A DNA stretch of 64,000 nucleotides from Sphingomonas sp. Lineage in GTDB: Bacteria > Pseudomonadota > Alphaproteobacteria > Sphingomonadales > Sphingomonadaceae. Below the pieces are notes generated by a model. The model made no database searches and was not told the DNA's origin. It saw only the letters and a program-made list of their open reading frames with translations. Where the stretch lies: contig JAFOMG010000032.1 in the NCBI GenBank assembly GCA_017418975.1, positions 1 to 64,000 of the forward strand, written 5' to 3'. The translations under genes and the position numbers were made by a program. Shown one piece after another: positions 1-7,860 of the stretch; the first letter of the stretch is position 1, and every line of letters starts with the position of its first letter.

Positions 1-40
1 CAGCGTCATCCCCGCTATCCCTTCAACCGCCCCCTTCACC

Positions 41-177
41 CGTCATCCCCGCGCAGGCGGGGATCCAGGGCCAAGGGCAAGGACGGCGCGGCTCGCCTTG
101 CCGTTTCCGGCACGCACCCGCGTGATTGCTTCGATCGTCCCTTACTACCCTGGATCCCCGCCTTCGCGGGGATGACG
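41..177. repeat. REPIN-like inverted doublet, copy A
   Basis: Two inverted ends, 41-68 (beginning CGTCATCCCCGC, ending GGATCCAG) and 150-177 (its near-exact reverse complement), enclose an 81-bp interior. Each end is itself a stem-loop. The same architecture and nearly the same length recur at 22209-22345 and 29116-29253, with a related interior. A truncated copy of the end motif lies at 3-16. It sits upstream of lgt and contains no credible gene. Calling it a REPIN (paired REP) is an inference from the structure. Confidence 0.75.
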
Positions 178-237
178 GGTGTGGTTTCAAGGGCTTGTTT
201 TGGTTCTCAACCAGGTTGGGGACTCATATTCTTCCTT

Positions 238-266
238 CGTCACCCCGGCCTTGCGCCGGGATGACG
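238..266. repeat. Single palindromic REP-like unit
   Basis: A self-complementary 29-bp unit (CGTCACCCCGGC, five-base loop, GCCGGGATGACG) related to the ends of the doublets. It lies about 65 bp upstream of lgt, so positions 1-330 hold repeat sequence and no gene. Confidence 0.55.
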
Positions 267-330
267 GTAGAAAATCAAAGCCTTGTTTGGGTTCTCACCC
301 TAGGGAATCATGACGCGAAGGGGGATTTCG

Positions 331-1161
331 ATGCTTGCATTTGCCGGTGCCGCGGCGGCGATTCATTTCGACCGGCTCGGCCTTTCGCCCGTCGCGCTGG
401 ATCTCGGCTTCTTCCAGCTGCGCTGGTACGCGCTCAGCTATCTCGCGGCGATGCTGCTCGGCTGGTGGTACATGCTCCGCCTGATCCGCCAGCCCGACGC
501 GCCGCTCGACCGGCAACAGGTCGACGATCTCGTCTATTATATCTTCGCCGGCGTGCTCCTGGGCGGGCGGCTGGGCTATTGCCTGATCTATCGGCCGGAG
601 ATCTGGGCGCATCCGCTCGACGTGCTCAAATTATGGGAAGGCGGCATGTCGTTCCATGGTGGCTTCGTCGGGGTGATCGCGGCGCTGTGGCTGTTCACGA
701 GGCGCCAGGGCCTGTCGATGCTGCGTGTGTGCGACTATGTCGCCTGTACCACGCCGTTCGGGCTGATCCTGGTCCGGATCGCCAATTTCGTGAATGGGGA
801 ACTATGGGGCCGGCCGAGCAGCCTGCCCTGGGCGATGGTGTTTCCCGGCACGGGAGACGGCATCCCGCGCCATCCGAGCCAGCTCTACGAGGCGGCGCTG
901 GAGGGCGGCGTGACGATGCTGGTGCTGGTCTGGCTGTTCTGGCGAACCGATGCCCGGCGCATTCCGGGCCGCCTGGTCGGAGCCGGACTGGTGACCTACG
1001 GGTCCGCCCGCTTCCTGCTGGAGTTCCTGCGCCAGCCCGATGCCGGGCTCGAGCATCTCTGGTGGGGGCTGACCATGGGGCAGACGCTGAGCCTGCCCAT
1101 GGTCCTGGCCGGCCTCTGGCTGGTCGCTCGCCCGGCCGTGCGGATGCCCGCCGCTTCCTAG
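331..1161 (+). CDS. lgt: Prolipoprotein diacylglyceryl transferase
   Basis: Inner-membrane enzyme that moves diacylglycerol from phosphatidylglycerol to the lipobox cysteine of prolipoproteins, the first step of lipoprotein maturation. The 276-residue product is hydrophobic, with about seven membrane segments. It carries the family motifs GGRLGYCLIY, GGMSFHGGFVG and HPSQLYEA. The start at 331 is chosen because GGGGGA lies about six bases upstream; an in-frame ATG at 310 would add seven residues. It converges on pncB, and the two stop codons share a CTAG at 1158-1161. Several lipoproteins in the window, such as the DUF1800 protein, would be substrates. Confidence 0.93.
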   Translation: MLAFAGAAAAIHFDRLGLSPVALDLGFFQLRWYALSYLAAMLLGWWYMLRLIRQPDAPLDRQQVDDLVYYIFAGVLLGGRLGYCLIYRPEIWAHPLDVLKLWEGGMSFHGGFVGVIAALWLFTRRQGLSMLRVCDYVACTTPFGLILVRIANFVNGELWGRPSSLPWAMVFPGTGDGIPRHPSQLYEAALEGGVTMLVLVWLFWRTDARRIPGRLVGAGLVTYGSARFLLEFLRQPDAGLEHLWWGLTMGQTLSLPMVLAGLWLVARPAVRMPAAS

Positions 1162-2462
1162 ACCGCCACGTCCTGCGCCGTCCGGCCTTCGCCGCCGAAG
1201 ATGCGCAGATAGCGGGCGATCTCGGCCGGATCGCCGGTGGCCTTGGAGGGATTGTCGGAGAGCTTGACCGCCGGGCGACCGTTCGCGCTGGTCACCTTGG
1301 CGACGAGCGAGATCGGCTCGAGCTCGTGGCCGCCCGCCGGATCGCAGCCGCGGAAGTCGTTGGTCAGGTTGGTGCCCCAGCCGAAGCTCATCCGCACCCG
1401 GCCGTGGAAGTGGCGATAGGTCGCCTCGATGCTGTCGACGTCCATGCCGTCGGAGAAGATCAGCAGCTTGGTGCGGGGATCGCGGCCGCGCGCCTGCCAC
1501 CAGGCGATGATCTGCTCGCCGCCCTCGATCGGCGGCATCGAGTCGGGGCGGAAGCCGGTCCAGTCGGCAACCCAGTCCGGCGCGTCGCGCAGGAAGGCGG
1601 TGGTGCCGAAGGCATCGGGCAGGGCGACGAGCAGGTTGCCGTCATAATGGGCGCGCCATTCCTCCAGCACCCGATAGGGCGCGGCGGCGACGTCCTCGTC
1701 GGTCTCCGCGAGCGCGGCGAGGACCATCGGCAGCTCGTGCGCATTGGTGCCGATCGCCTCCAGGTCGTTGTCCATCGCGAGCAGCACGTTCGAGCTGCCG
1801 ATGAAGCGGCTGCCCAGGCCTTCCTTCAGCGCCTCCACGCACCAGCGCTGCCACAGAAAGCCATGGCGGCGCCGCGTGCCGAAGTCCGAGATCACCAGGT
1901 CGGGAAGCTGGCGCAGGCGCTCGACCTTTTCCCACATCTTCGCCTTGGCGCGGGCATAGAGCACGTCGAGCTCGAACCGACCCTTGCCCTTCAGCGCGGC
2001 GCGCGAGCGGAGCTCGTTGACGATGGCCAGCGCGGGGATCTCCCACATCATCGTGTGGGTCCAGGGGCCGGCGAAGTGCAGCTCGAACTGGCCATCGACC
2101 CGGTGCAGGTCATATTCGGGCAGCTCGAAATCGGCGAGCCAGGCGATGAAGTCGGGCGCGAACATGCGCTGCTTGCCGTAGAAGCTGTTGCCCGCCAGCC
2201 AGATGAGCTCCTTCTTCGAGAAACGCACGATGCGGGCATGATCGAGCTGGGCGCGCAGCTCGGCCTCGTCGATCACTTCGGCCAGGCGGACGCTCTTCGT
2301 GCGGTTGATCAGCGAGAAGGTCGCCTGCACGTCCGGGTGCAGATGGCGGATCATCTGCAGCATCAGCAGCTTGTAGAAATCGGTGTCGAGCAGGCTGCGG
2401 ACGATCGGATCGAGCCGCCAGCCATGATTGTAGACGCGGGTGGCGATATCGGTGACGGGCAA
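1158..2462 (-). CDS. pncB: Nicotinate phosphoribosyltransferase
   Basis: Makes nicotinate mononucleotide from nicotinate and PRPP, the committed step of Preiss-Handler NAD salvage in the cytoplasm. The protein reads LLDTDFYKLLMLQMI near the N-terminus, SRFIGSSNVLLA in the middle, then GTNAHELPM, which carries the histidine phosphorylated in this family, and FGWGTNLTND towards the end. No ATG or GTG fits. A TTG at 2462 preceded by GGAGGAAG gives 434 residues, normal for the family. A longer reading frame runs into the upstream regulator gene and is unlikely to be used. It lies 46 bp behind nrtR on the same strand, so the two probably form one operon. Confidence 0.92.
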   Translation of the reverse strand: MPVTDIATRVYNHGWRLDPIVRSLLDTDFYKLLMLQMIRHLHPDVQATFSLINRTKSVRLAEVIDEAELRAQLDHARIVRFSKKELIWLAGNSFYGKQRMFAPDFIAWLADFELPEYDLHRVDGQFELHFAGPWTHTMMWEIPALAIVNELRSRAALKGKGRFELDVLYARAKAKMWEKVERLRQLPDLVISDFGTRRRHGFLWQRWCVEALKEGLGSRFIGSSNVLLAMDNDLEAIGTNAHELPMVLAALAETDEDVAAAPYRVLEEWRAHYDGNLLVALPDAFGTTAFLRDAPDWVADWTGFRPDSMPPIEGGEQIIAWWQARGRDPRTKLLIFSDGMDVDSIEATYRHFHGRVRMSFGWGTNLTNDFRGCDPAGGHELEPISLVAKVTSANGRPAVKLSDNPSKATGDPAEIARYLRIFGGEGRTAQDVAV

Positions 2463-2508
2463 GGCTTCCTCCGGATATGGCCGGTGACGATAGACGCGGC
2501 GGCGCGGC

Positions 2509-3246
2509 TCAGCGAGAGGCTTCGCCGGGCGGGCGGTACCGATAGAGTTCGGCGGGGCGGAACGAAGCGCCGGTCTCGCGCTCGCCGGTCGGCTCCAGCC
2601 AGCCGCGATCGAGCATGCGGCGGCGGAAGGCGGGCTTGTTGAGGCGAGTGTCGAGGATTGCCTCGTACACGTCCTGGAGCGCGCGCAGCGTGAAGCGCTC
2701 GGGCAGCAGGGCGAAGGCGATGCCGGAATAGTCGAGCTTGCCGCGCAGCCGCAGCATCGCGACGCCGAGCATCTCGCCATGGTCGAAGGCGAGAGCGAGC
2801 GGCGCTCCCTCGGCGGGCCGGACCTCGACCGGGCCGCCGGCCTCGCCCTGCCAAGGCACAGTCAGCTCGGCGAGCGCCAGCTCGGGCGCGGCCTTGAGCG
2901 CGGCGGCGAAGGCGGTGGCCGGGATCAGCGCGAAATAGGCGACGCTGATGATCCGCATGCGGGGATCACGGTCGACCGCGCCGAAGGTGTAGAGTTGCTC
3001 GACCCAGGCATCGGCCATGTGCGCCTTTTCGGCGAGGATGCGGCGCGCGGCCGCGTCCAGGCTCTCGCCGATGCCGACGAACCCGCCGGGCAGCGCCCAG
3101 CCGTTCTGGAACGGATGCTGGTCGCGGCGGGTGAGCAGCACGGCGGGAGTGCCGTCGACCACGCTCATCAGGATCAGGTCGACCGCCACCGACGGGCGCT
3201 CGAACGCCGCCGGATCATAGCTTTCGAGAAAGGCGGCTTCGTCCAT
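2509..3246 (-). CDS. nrtR: NrtR-type regulator of NAD metabolism (degenerate Nudix + winged helix)
   Basis: About 245 residues, with an N-terminal Nudix fold (residues 15-150) and a C-terminal winged-helix part rich in basic residues, the layout of NrtR repressors. NrtR proteins sense ADP-ribose and control NAD biosynthesis. The Nudix box at 55-77 keeps G55 and E61, but the catalytic REUxEExGU half reads RILAEKAHM. Glu is lost at 70 and 74 and Gly at 76, so hydrolysis is not expected. The ATG at 3246 has AGGTG six bases upstream; a GTG at 3255 is possible but has no ribosome-binding site. Adjacency to pncB and divergence from pncA support the role. A Nudix hydrolase is the less likely alternative. 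Confidence 0.85.
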   Translation of the reverse strand: MDEAAFLESYDPAAFERPSVAVDLILMSVVDGTPAVLLTRRDQHPFQNGWALPGGFVGIGESLDAAARRILAEKAHMADAWVEQLYTFGAVDRDPRMRIISVAYFALIPATAFAAALKAAPELALAELTVPWQGEAGGPVEVRPAEGAPLALAFDHGEMLGVAMLRLRGKLDYSGIAFALLPERFTLRALQDVYEAILDTRLNKPAFRRRMLDRGWLEPTGERETGASFRPAELYRYRPPGEASR

Positions 3247-3277
3247 TCGCGTCACCTTATATCCATCTTGCGCTTTA

Positions 3278-3293
3278 CTTATGTGCGAATAAG
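3278..3293. promoter_or_regulatory. Candidate NrtR operator in the nrtR/pncA divergent region
   Basis: Inverted repeat CTTAT-N6-ATAAG (CTTATGTGCGAATAAG) between the divergent nrtR (ATG 3246) and pncA (ATG 3326) starts. For pncA it would lie between a TTGCGC -35-like element (3268-3273) and an AGATAT -10-like element (3292-3297). The binding protein is inferred from context only. Confidence 0.45.
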
Positions 3294-3325
3294 ATATATG
3301 TCAAATACGGAACCGGAGACGGGTG

Positions 3326-3910
3326 ATGAAAAATTTTGTGATCGTGGTGGACATGCAGCGGGATTTCGTGGCGGCGGACGGCGCGCTGCCGGTGCCGGGT
3401 GCCGGGGATATCGTCGCGCCGATGCGGGACTGGCTGGCCGGGCTGCGGCCGGAGGAGACCGAGGGTGTTCTGTTCACCTTCGATACGCATGTGCCCGAAA
3501 TCTACGCGGCGTCCGAAGAGGCGAAGCAGTTCCCGCCGCATTGCGTGAAAGGCACGCCGGGCTGGCAGCTGGTGGTCGATCCAGGTGCGGTCGATCCGGC
3601 GATCCCGACCTGGCGGCTGGAAAAGGGCGTGTTCGACATGTGGGCCGAGGAGGGGATCGGGATCGTGCCGATCGACGGCGACCGGCTCCGGTCACGCAAC
3701 CGGTTCTTCGGCGATCTCGCTCGGGCCGGGATAGAGGAAGTGACGGTGGTCGGTGTCGCGGCGGACTATTGCGTGCGCTGGGCGGTGGAAGGGCTGCTCG
3801 AGCGGGCCTTCAACGTGACGGTGCCGTCGATGCTGACGCGCGGCATCGAGCGCCAGATCGACAGGGTTGCCGTGGAGCAGTGGCCGGAGCTGCCGGTGGA
3901 GATCGGGTGA
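3326..3910 (+). CDS. pncA: Nicotinamidase / isochorismatase-family cysteine hydrolase
   Basis: Predicted to deamidate nicotinamide to nicotinate, feeding the PncB reaction. The 194-residue product has the family triad D9 (VVDMQRDF), K100 (RLEKGVF) and C149 (ADYCVRW). D53, H55 and H72 are candidate metal ligands. A preceding GTG at 3323 is in frame, but the ATG at 3326 with GGAG about eight bases upstream is better placed. Another isochorismatase-like amidase is possible, but the NAD context favours PncA. The stop codon overlaps the next start by one base (TGATG), so translation of kptA is probably coupled. Confidence 0.85.
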   Translation: MKNFVIVVDMQRDFVAADGALPVPGAGDIVAPMRDWLAGLRPEETEGVLFTFDTHVPEIYAASEEAKQFPPHCVKGTPGWQLVVDPGAVDPAIPTWRLEKGVFDMWAEEGIGIVPIDGDRLRSRNRFFGDLARAGIEEVTVVGVAADYCVRWAVEGLLERAFNVTVPSMLTRGIERQIDRVAVEQWPELPVEIG

Positions 3911-4455
3911 TGGGCGACATTCGCAAATCGAAGTTGCTGTCGCTCTGGCTGCGGCACGACCCGGGGGCGGGCGGGCTGGTGCTCGATGCGCAGGGCTGGA
4001 CCGAGGTGGACGCGGTGCTGGCGGGGCTCGCCCGGGCGGGCGTCGCCTGCGGCTGGGACGAGCTGCTCCGGCTTGTGGAGGAAAGCGACAAGCAGCGCTT
4101 CGAGCTTTCCGGCGACGCGGCGCGGATCCGGGCGCGGCAGGGGCATTCGGTGGCGGTGGCGCTCGACTGGCCGCGCACCGCGCCGCCGGCCCTGTTGTGG
4201 CATGGCACGGTCGCGCGTTTCCTGCCGGCGATCCTGGCGGAGGGGCTGAAGCCGATGCGGCGCCATCACGTCCACCTCTCGGGCGATCGCGATACCGCGA
4301 CGCGCGTGGGGCAGCGGCGCGGGGCGCCGGTGCTCCTGGCCGTGCGCGCGGCGGCGCTTGCCGAAACCGGCCGGGATTTCTTCCTGACCAGCAACGGGGT
4401 GTGGCTTACCGAGGCGGTGCCGCCCGCGTTCCTCGAACCCTGGGAGCCGAAATGA
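3910..4455 (+). CDS. kptA: RNA 2'-phosphotransferase, Tpt1/KptA family
   Basis: Transfers an RNA 2'-phosphate to NAD, giving ADP-ribose 1'',2''-cyclic phosphate and nicotinamide. The 181-residue protein has the four conserved residues of the family: R15-H16 (LRHDP), R74 (RARQGHS) and R136 (VGQRRG), plus LLWHGT and RHHVHLS. It starts within the pncA stop codon. The pairing makes sense because KptA consumes NAD and releases nicotinamide, the substrate of PncA next door. Bacteria lack the eukaryotic tRNA-splicing pathway that makes its usual substrate, so the physiological RNA is unknown. Confidence 0.88.
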   Translation: MGDIRKSKLLSLWLRHDPGAGGLVLDAQGWTEVDAVLAGLARAGVACGWDELLRLVEESDKQRFELSGDAARIRARQGHSVAVALDWPRTAPPALLWHGTVARFLPAILAEGLKPMRRHHVHLSGDRDTATRVGQRRGAPVLLAVRAAALAETGRDFFLTSNGVWLTEAVPPAFLEPWEPK

Positions 4456-4568
4456 TGCGTGCCGATCGCGTGCCCTCGCTATGGGAGTGGTTGCTGCTCT
4501 GGGTGTGCCTGAAGCTGTTGTTGCGCAGGCGCCGGCCGCCGCCGCACCACCTGAAGCTCCGGCACTGA
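4452..4568 (+). CDS. Possible 38-residue single-pass membrane peptide
   Basis: An ATG at 4452 overlaps the kptA stop codon in an ATGA arrangement. It opens a 38-codon frame with a hydrophobic stretch (LWEWLLLWVCLKLLL) followed by a basic tail (RRRRPPP). Membrane helix plus positive tail is typical of small inner-membrane proteins, and the start-stop overlap suggests coupling to kptA. The reading frame is short and could be chance; it has no recognised family. Confidence 0.35.
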   Translation: MMRADRVPSLWEWLLLWVCLKLLLRRRRPPPHHLKLRH

Positions 4569-4618
4569 GCGGAGCGGCTTGACAGAATCGGCAAAAGCGG
4601 GGATTTCGGCGGGCCCGA

Positions 4619-4692
4619 GCGGGTATGGTGAAATGGTATCACAGGAGCTTCCCAAGCTTCTAGCGCGGGTTCGATTCCCGCTACCCGCTCCA
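4619..4692 (+). tRNA. tRNA-Gly (anticodon CCC)
   Basis: The acceptor stem GCGGGTA (4619-4625) pairs with TACCCGC (4682-4688), followed by discriminator T and an encoded CCA at 4690-4692. The anticodon stem GGAGC/GCTTC encloses TTCCCAA, so the anticodon is CCC. The T arm GGGTTCGATTCCC is standard. No repeated 3' end suggesting an integration site was seen nearby. Confidence 0.95.
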
Positions 4693-4786
4693 ACTTCCCC
4701 TTGATTCCGAAACCGTTGCCGCGAATCGCGGGCGATGCGCCATGCGTGGTTCCCACGCGCGATTAAATCAGACTATTGTGCAAGCC

Positions 4787-6238
4787 ATGCTCCGCTGGCT
4801 CTCCGCGCTCACCCTTTTCCTCGCCGCCCCCGCATTCGCCCAGGTGCCGCATCTGGAAGGCGGGCGGCTGATCGTCGACGGGAAGCCGTTCCTGATCCGC
4901 GGAGGCGAGCTGGGCAATTCCTCGGCCACCGATCGCGCCTGGCTGGCGCCGCACTGGCCGCGGCTCAAGGCGCTGCATCTCAACACGGTGCTGGCGCCGG
5001 TGACCTGGGAGGCGATCGAGCCGGAGGAGGGCAGGTTCGACTTCGCCGGCCTCGACTGGCTGATCGAGGATGCCAGAGCCCATGACATGCGGCTGGTGCT
5101 GCTCTGGTTCGGCACCTGGAAGAACAGCATGTCGACCTATGTGCCCGCCTGGGTGAAGCGTGACGGCAAGCGCTTTCCGCGCTCGACCGGCAAGGACGGG
5201 CAGCCGCAGGATATCCTCTCGGTGTTCGGCGCGGCGACGCGCGATGCCGATGCGCGGGCCTTTGCCGCGTTGATGAAGCATCTGAAGGCGATCGACGGCG
5301 ACCGGCACACAGTGCTGATGGTGCAGGTGGAGAATGAGATCGGCTTCCTGCCGACCGCGCGCGAGCACGGCCCGCTGGCGGATGCCGCCTTCGCGAAGTG
5401 GCGGGGCGGCGAGGAGGCGTTCACCGCCCATCATTATGCGCGCTGGGCCAATGCCGTGGCCGAGGCGGGCAAGCGCGAATATCGGCTGCCGATGTTCGTC
5501 AACGGCGCGCAGGGGCGGCCGGGCAAGCTGCCGGGCGACTATCCGAGCGGCGGGCCGCTCGCGCACCTGATGCGGACATGGAAGGAAGCCGCACCCGCGA
5601 TCGACATGCTCTCGCCCGACATCTACTTCCCGAACTTCGCCGGCATCGCCGACGGCTATGCCGTGCCGGGCAACCCCTTGTTCGTGCCCGAGGCCAATCA
5701 GGCGGGCGACCCGCGCGCGCCGGCCAATGCGATGCGCGTGATCGGCAAGCACGGCGCGATCGGCTTCAGCCCCTTCGCGATCGAGAACATCGCCGACCGG
5801 GACCGGCTGGGCGGTTTCTACGCGATGCTCGAGCAGCTGACCCCGGCGCTGTTCGCCGCCCAGGCGCGCGCGGGGTTCGCGCCGCCGGTCAGCTTCGAGG
5901 GCGTGGTCGACAGCGCGCCGCAGGAGGCGACGCTGGGCGGCTATGCGCTGACCATCGGCTTCGTCGATCCCTGGACGCCGAAGGACAAGCAGGAGCCGGG
6001 CGAGCATGGCGGGATCCTGCTCTGGCTGGGTGGCGAGGACTATCTGGTCGCGGGCAGCGGGATCACGGTGACCTTCGGGCCGCGCACCGGCCTGGATTTC
6101 GTCGAGGAAGGCAGGTTCGTCGACGGGAAATGGGTGGCCGGCCGGAAGCTCAACGGCGACGAGACGCATCAGGGCCGGCACGTCCGCCTGCCGCCCGGGC
6201 AGTTCGGCATCCAGAAGATGCGGCTCTATCGTTATTGA
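4787..6238 (+). CDS. Exported GH35-type beta-galactosidase-like glycoside hydrolase (DUF5597-like C-terminus)
   Basis: A 483-residue protein with a Sec signal peptide (MLRWLSALTLFLAAPAFAQ). The TIM-barrel part has the clan GH-A hallmarks: N183-E184 in VQVENEIG as acid/base and E302 in FVPEANQ as nucleophile. The C-terminal ~150 residues resemble the DUF5597 domain found after this type of barrel. It is probably periplasmic or secreted and acts on beta-linked galactosides; the exact substrate cannot be read. An upstream in-frame ATG at 4742 would bury the signal peptide, so 4787 is preferred. It is a single gene between tRNA-Gly and the lipid kinase. Confidence 0.8.
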   Translation: MLRWLSALTLFLAAPAFAQVPHLEGGRLIVDGKPFLIRGGELGNSSATDRAWLAPHWPRLKALHLNTVLAPVTWEAIEPEEGRFDFAGLDWLIEDARAHDMRLVLLWFGTWKNSMSTYVPAWVKRDGKRFPRSTGKDGQPQDILSVFGAATRDADARAFAALMKHLKAIDGDRHTVLMVQVENEIGFLPTAREHGPLADAAFAKWRGGEEAFTAHHYARWANAVAEAGKREYRLPMFVNGAQGRPGKLPGDYPSGGPLAHLMRTWKEAAPAIDMLSPDIYFPNFAGIADGYAVPGNPLFVPEANQAGDPRAPANAMRVIGKHGAIGFSPFAIENIADRDRLGGFYAMLEQLTPALFAAQARAGFAPPVSFEGVVDSAPQEATLGGYALTIGFVDPWTPKDKQEPGEHGGILLWLGGEDYLVAGSGITVTFGPRTGLDFVEEGRFVDGKWVAGRKLNGDETHQGRHVRLPPGQFGIQKMRLYRY

Positions 6239-6280
6239 GACCCGAGTGAGCCAAATCATATCCCGAGCGTTACGATCCTG

Positions 6281-7117
6281 ATGGAAAGACTCTGGTTCAT
6301 TACCAACCCCGGCTCGGGATCGACCACCAAGGCCAAGTGCGATGCGCTCGAAGCCGTGTTCGCGGAGCGCGGGCTGACGCTTGTCGGCCGCACCGCGTTT
6401 CCCGCCGAGGCGATGCCCGACGGGGCGGATCTCGACCGGGACAGGGTCGACACGGTGGTGCTGTTCGCGGGCGACGGGACGATCAACGCCGCGCTCTCGG
6501 CGCTGCGGACCTGGGAGGGCAGCTTCCTGATCCTGCCGGGCGGGACCATGAACCTGCTCGCCAAGTCGCTGCACAGCACGCTCGATCCCCAGGCGATCAT
6601 CCAGGCCGCGCATGACGAGACGACGCGCATCGCCTTGCCCTATATCCAGGCGGCCGGGAATCGCGCGTTCGTTGGGCTGATCATGGGGCCGGCCACCGCC
6701 TGGTTCCGCGCGCGCGAGGCAGTGCGCAAGGGCGCGCTCAGGCGGCTGTTCCAGGCCGCGAACGTCGCGTGGAGCCGTACCTTTGGCGGCAGCGGCATTC
6801 GCGTCTCGGGCGTGTCGGCGCTTGCGGGCCGCTATCAGGCGGTGTTCGTCCGGCCCGAGCGGGGCGAGCTGCACGTGGCGGCGGTGGATGCGCGCGACTG
6901 GAGCGCGATCGTGCAGCTGGGCTGGGAATGGCTCACGGGCGACTGGGTCGCGGCGCATGCGGTGAGCGAGAGCCTTACCCGCGAGCTCGCCGCCCGCGGG
7001 AAGAAGCCGGTGCTGGCGCTGTTCGACGGCGAGCCGGTGTCGCTCGCACCGGGAACCCCGATCACGGCGGGGATGAGCCGCAAGGCCTTCATCGCGACGC
7101 GCGCAGGGCTGGGATGA
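6281..7117 (+). CDS. Diacylglycerol/sphingoid-type lipid kinase (DAGK catalytic domain)
   Basis: A 278-residue protein with the DAGK fold: an N-terminal ITNPGSGSTTKAKC nucleotide-binding loop, LFAGDGTINAAL (the GDG motif) and ILPGGTMNLLAK (the GGT motif). It belongs to the YegS/DgkB superfamily and should phosphorylate a lipid hydroxyl using ATP at the inner membrane face. The lipid is unknown; sphingomonads make glycosphingolipids, so a sphingoid or glycerolipid are both possible. The stop overlaps the start of the phosphoesterase by four bases (ATGA), implying a two-gene operon. Confidence 0.8.
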   Translation: MERLWFITNPGSGSTTKAKCDALEAVFAERGLTLVGRTAFPAEAMPDGADLDRDRVDTVVLFAGDGTINAALSALRTWEGSFLILPGGTMNLLAKSLHSTLDPQAIIQAAHDETTRIALPYIQAAGNRAFVGLIMGPATAWFRAREAVRKGALRRLFQAANVAWSRTFGGSGIRVSGVSALAGRYQAVFVRPERGELHVAAVDARDWSAIVQLGWEWLTGDWVAAHAVSESLTRELAARGKKPVLALFDGEPVSLAPGTPITAGMSRKAFIATRAGLG

Positions 7118-7860
7118 CGCGGCTCTTCCACGTCAGCGACGTCCATTTCGGGCGCGAGGATCGCGCCGCGGTCGACTGGTTCGCCGCGCGGGTCCGCGAG
7201 GAGCAGCCCGACGCGGTGATCGTGACCGGCGACCTGACAATGCAGGCGCGGGCAAGGGAATTCTCGGCCGCGGCGCAGTGGCTCAAGGGCCTTGGCCGGC
7301 CGGTTACAGTGGAGGTGGGCAATCACGACCTCCCCTGGTTCAACCTCTGGGCGCGCTTCGTCACGCCCTATAAACGCTACCACGCGCTCGAACGGATGAT
7401 CGAGCGGCCGCTCGACATGAAGGGCGTGGCGGTGGTGCCGCTCAAGACCACCGCGCGCTTCCAATGGCGGCTCAACTGGGCGAAGGGCTATGTCAGCACC
7501 CGGGCGTTGCGGGCATCGCTGGCGCTGGTCGAAGCGGTGCCGCCGGGCGGCCTGGTGTTCGTCGCCTGCCACCATCCGCTGGTGGAGGGCGGCACCCGGA
7601 TGACTTCGGAGACGCATCGGGGGCCGGAAGCCCTGGGCGCGCTGGCCCAGGCCGGGGTGGACGCGGTGCTCACCGGCCATGTCCATGACCCGTTCGACAT
7701 CGAGCGGCGGATCGGCGAGCGCACGGTGCGGCTGATCGGGGCGGGCACCCTGTCCGAGCGCGTGCGGGCGCGGCCGCCTTCGTTCAACGAGATCAGCGTG
7801 GCGGGCACGGGCTTCTCCACCCGGGCGCGGTTCATGGGGGAGGGGAGCGTTCCCCTCTGA
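7114..7860 (+). CDS. Calcineurin-like metallophosphoesterase
   Basis: A 248-residue protein with the ordered metallophosphoesterase motifs DVHFGR (from HVSDVHF), TGDLTMQ, GNHD, ACHHPL and GHVHDP, so all dinuclear-metal ligands are present. There is no signal peptide. It is translationally coupled to the lipid kinase, which suggests it acts on a phosphorylated lipid or nucleotide in the same route. It resembles the CpdA/Icc-type cytosolic enzymes in length. It meets the VOC gene tail to tail with no spacer. Confidence 0.82.
   Translation: MTRLFHVSDVHFGREDRAAVDWFAARVREEQPDAVIVTGDLTMQARAREFSAAAQWLKGLGRPVTVEVGNHDLPWFNLWARFVTPYKRYHALERMIERPLDMKGVAVVPLKTTARFQWRLNWAKGYVSTRALRASLALVEAVPPGGLVFVACHHPLVEGGTRMTSETHRGPEALGALAQAGVDAVLTGHVHDPFDIERRIGERTVRLIGAGTLSERVRARPPSFNEISVAGTGFSTRARFMGEGSVPL

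Noticed and set aside
126..2642. An 838-codon plus-strand frame at the window start
   Set aside because: It runs through a REPIN element and antisense to pncB and nrtR. The translation is low-complexity and unlike any protein.
4619..4692. tRNA-Gly as an integration site of a genomic island
   Set aside because: No repeated tRNA 3' end and no integrase were found downstream, and the neighbours look chromosomal.
4763..6958. A 731-codon minus-strand frame
   Set aside because: It is antisense to the glycoside hydrolase and lipid kinase, both of which have clear catalytic motifs on the plus strand.
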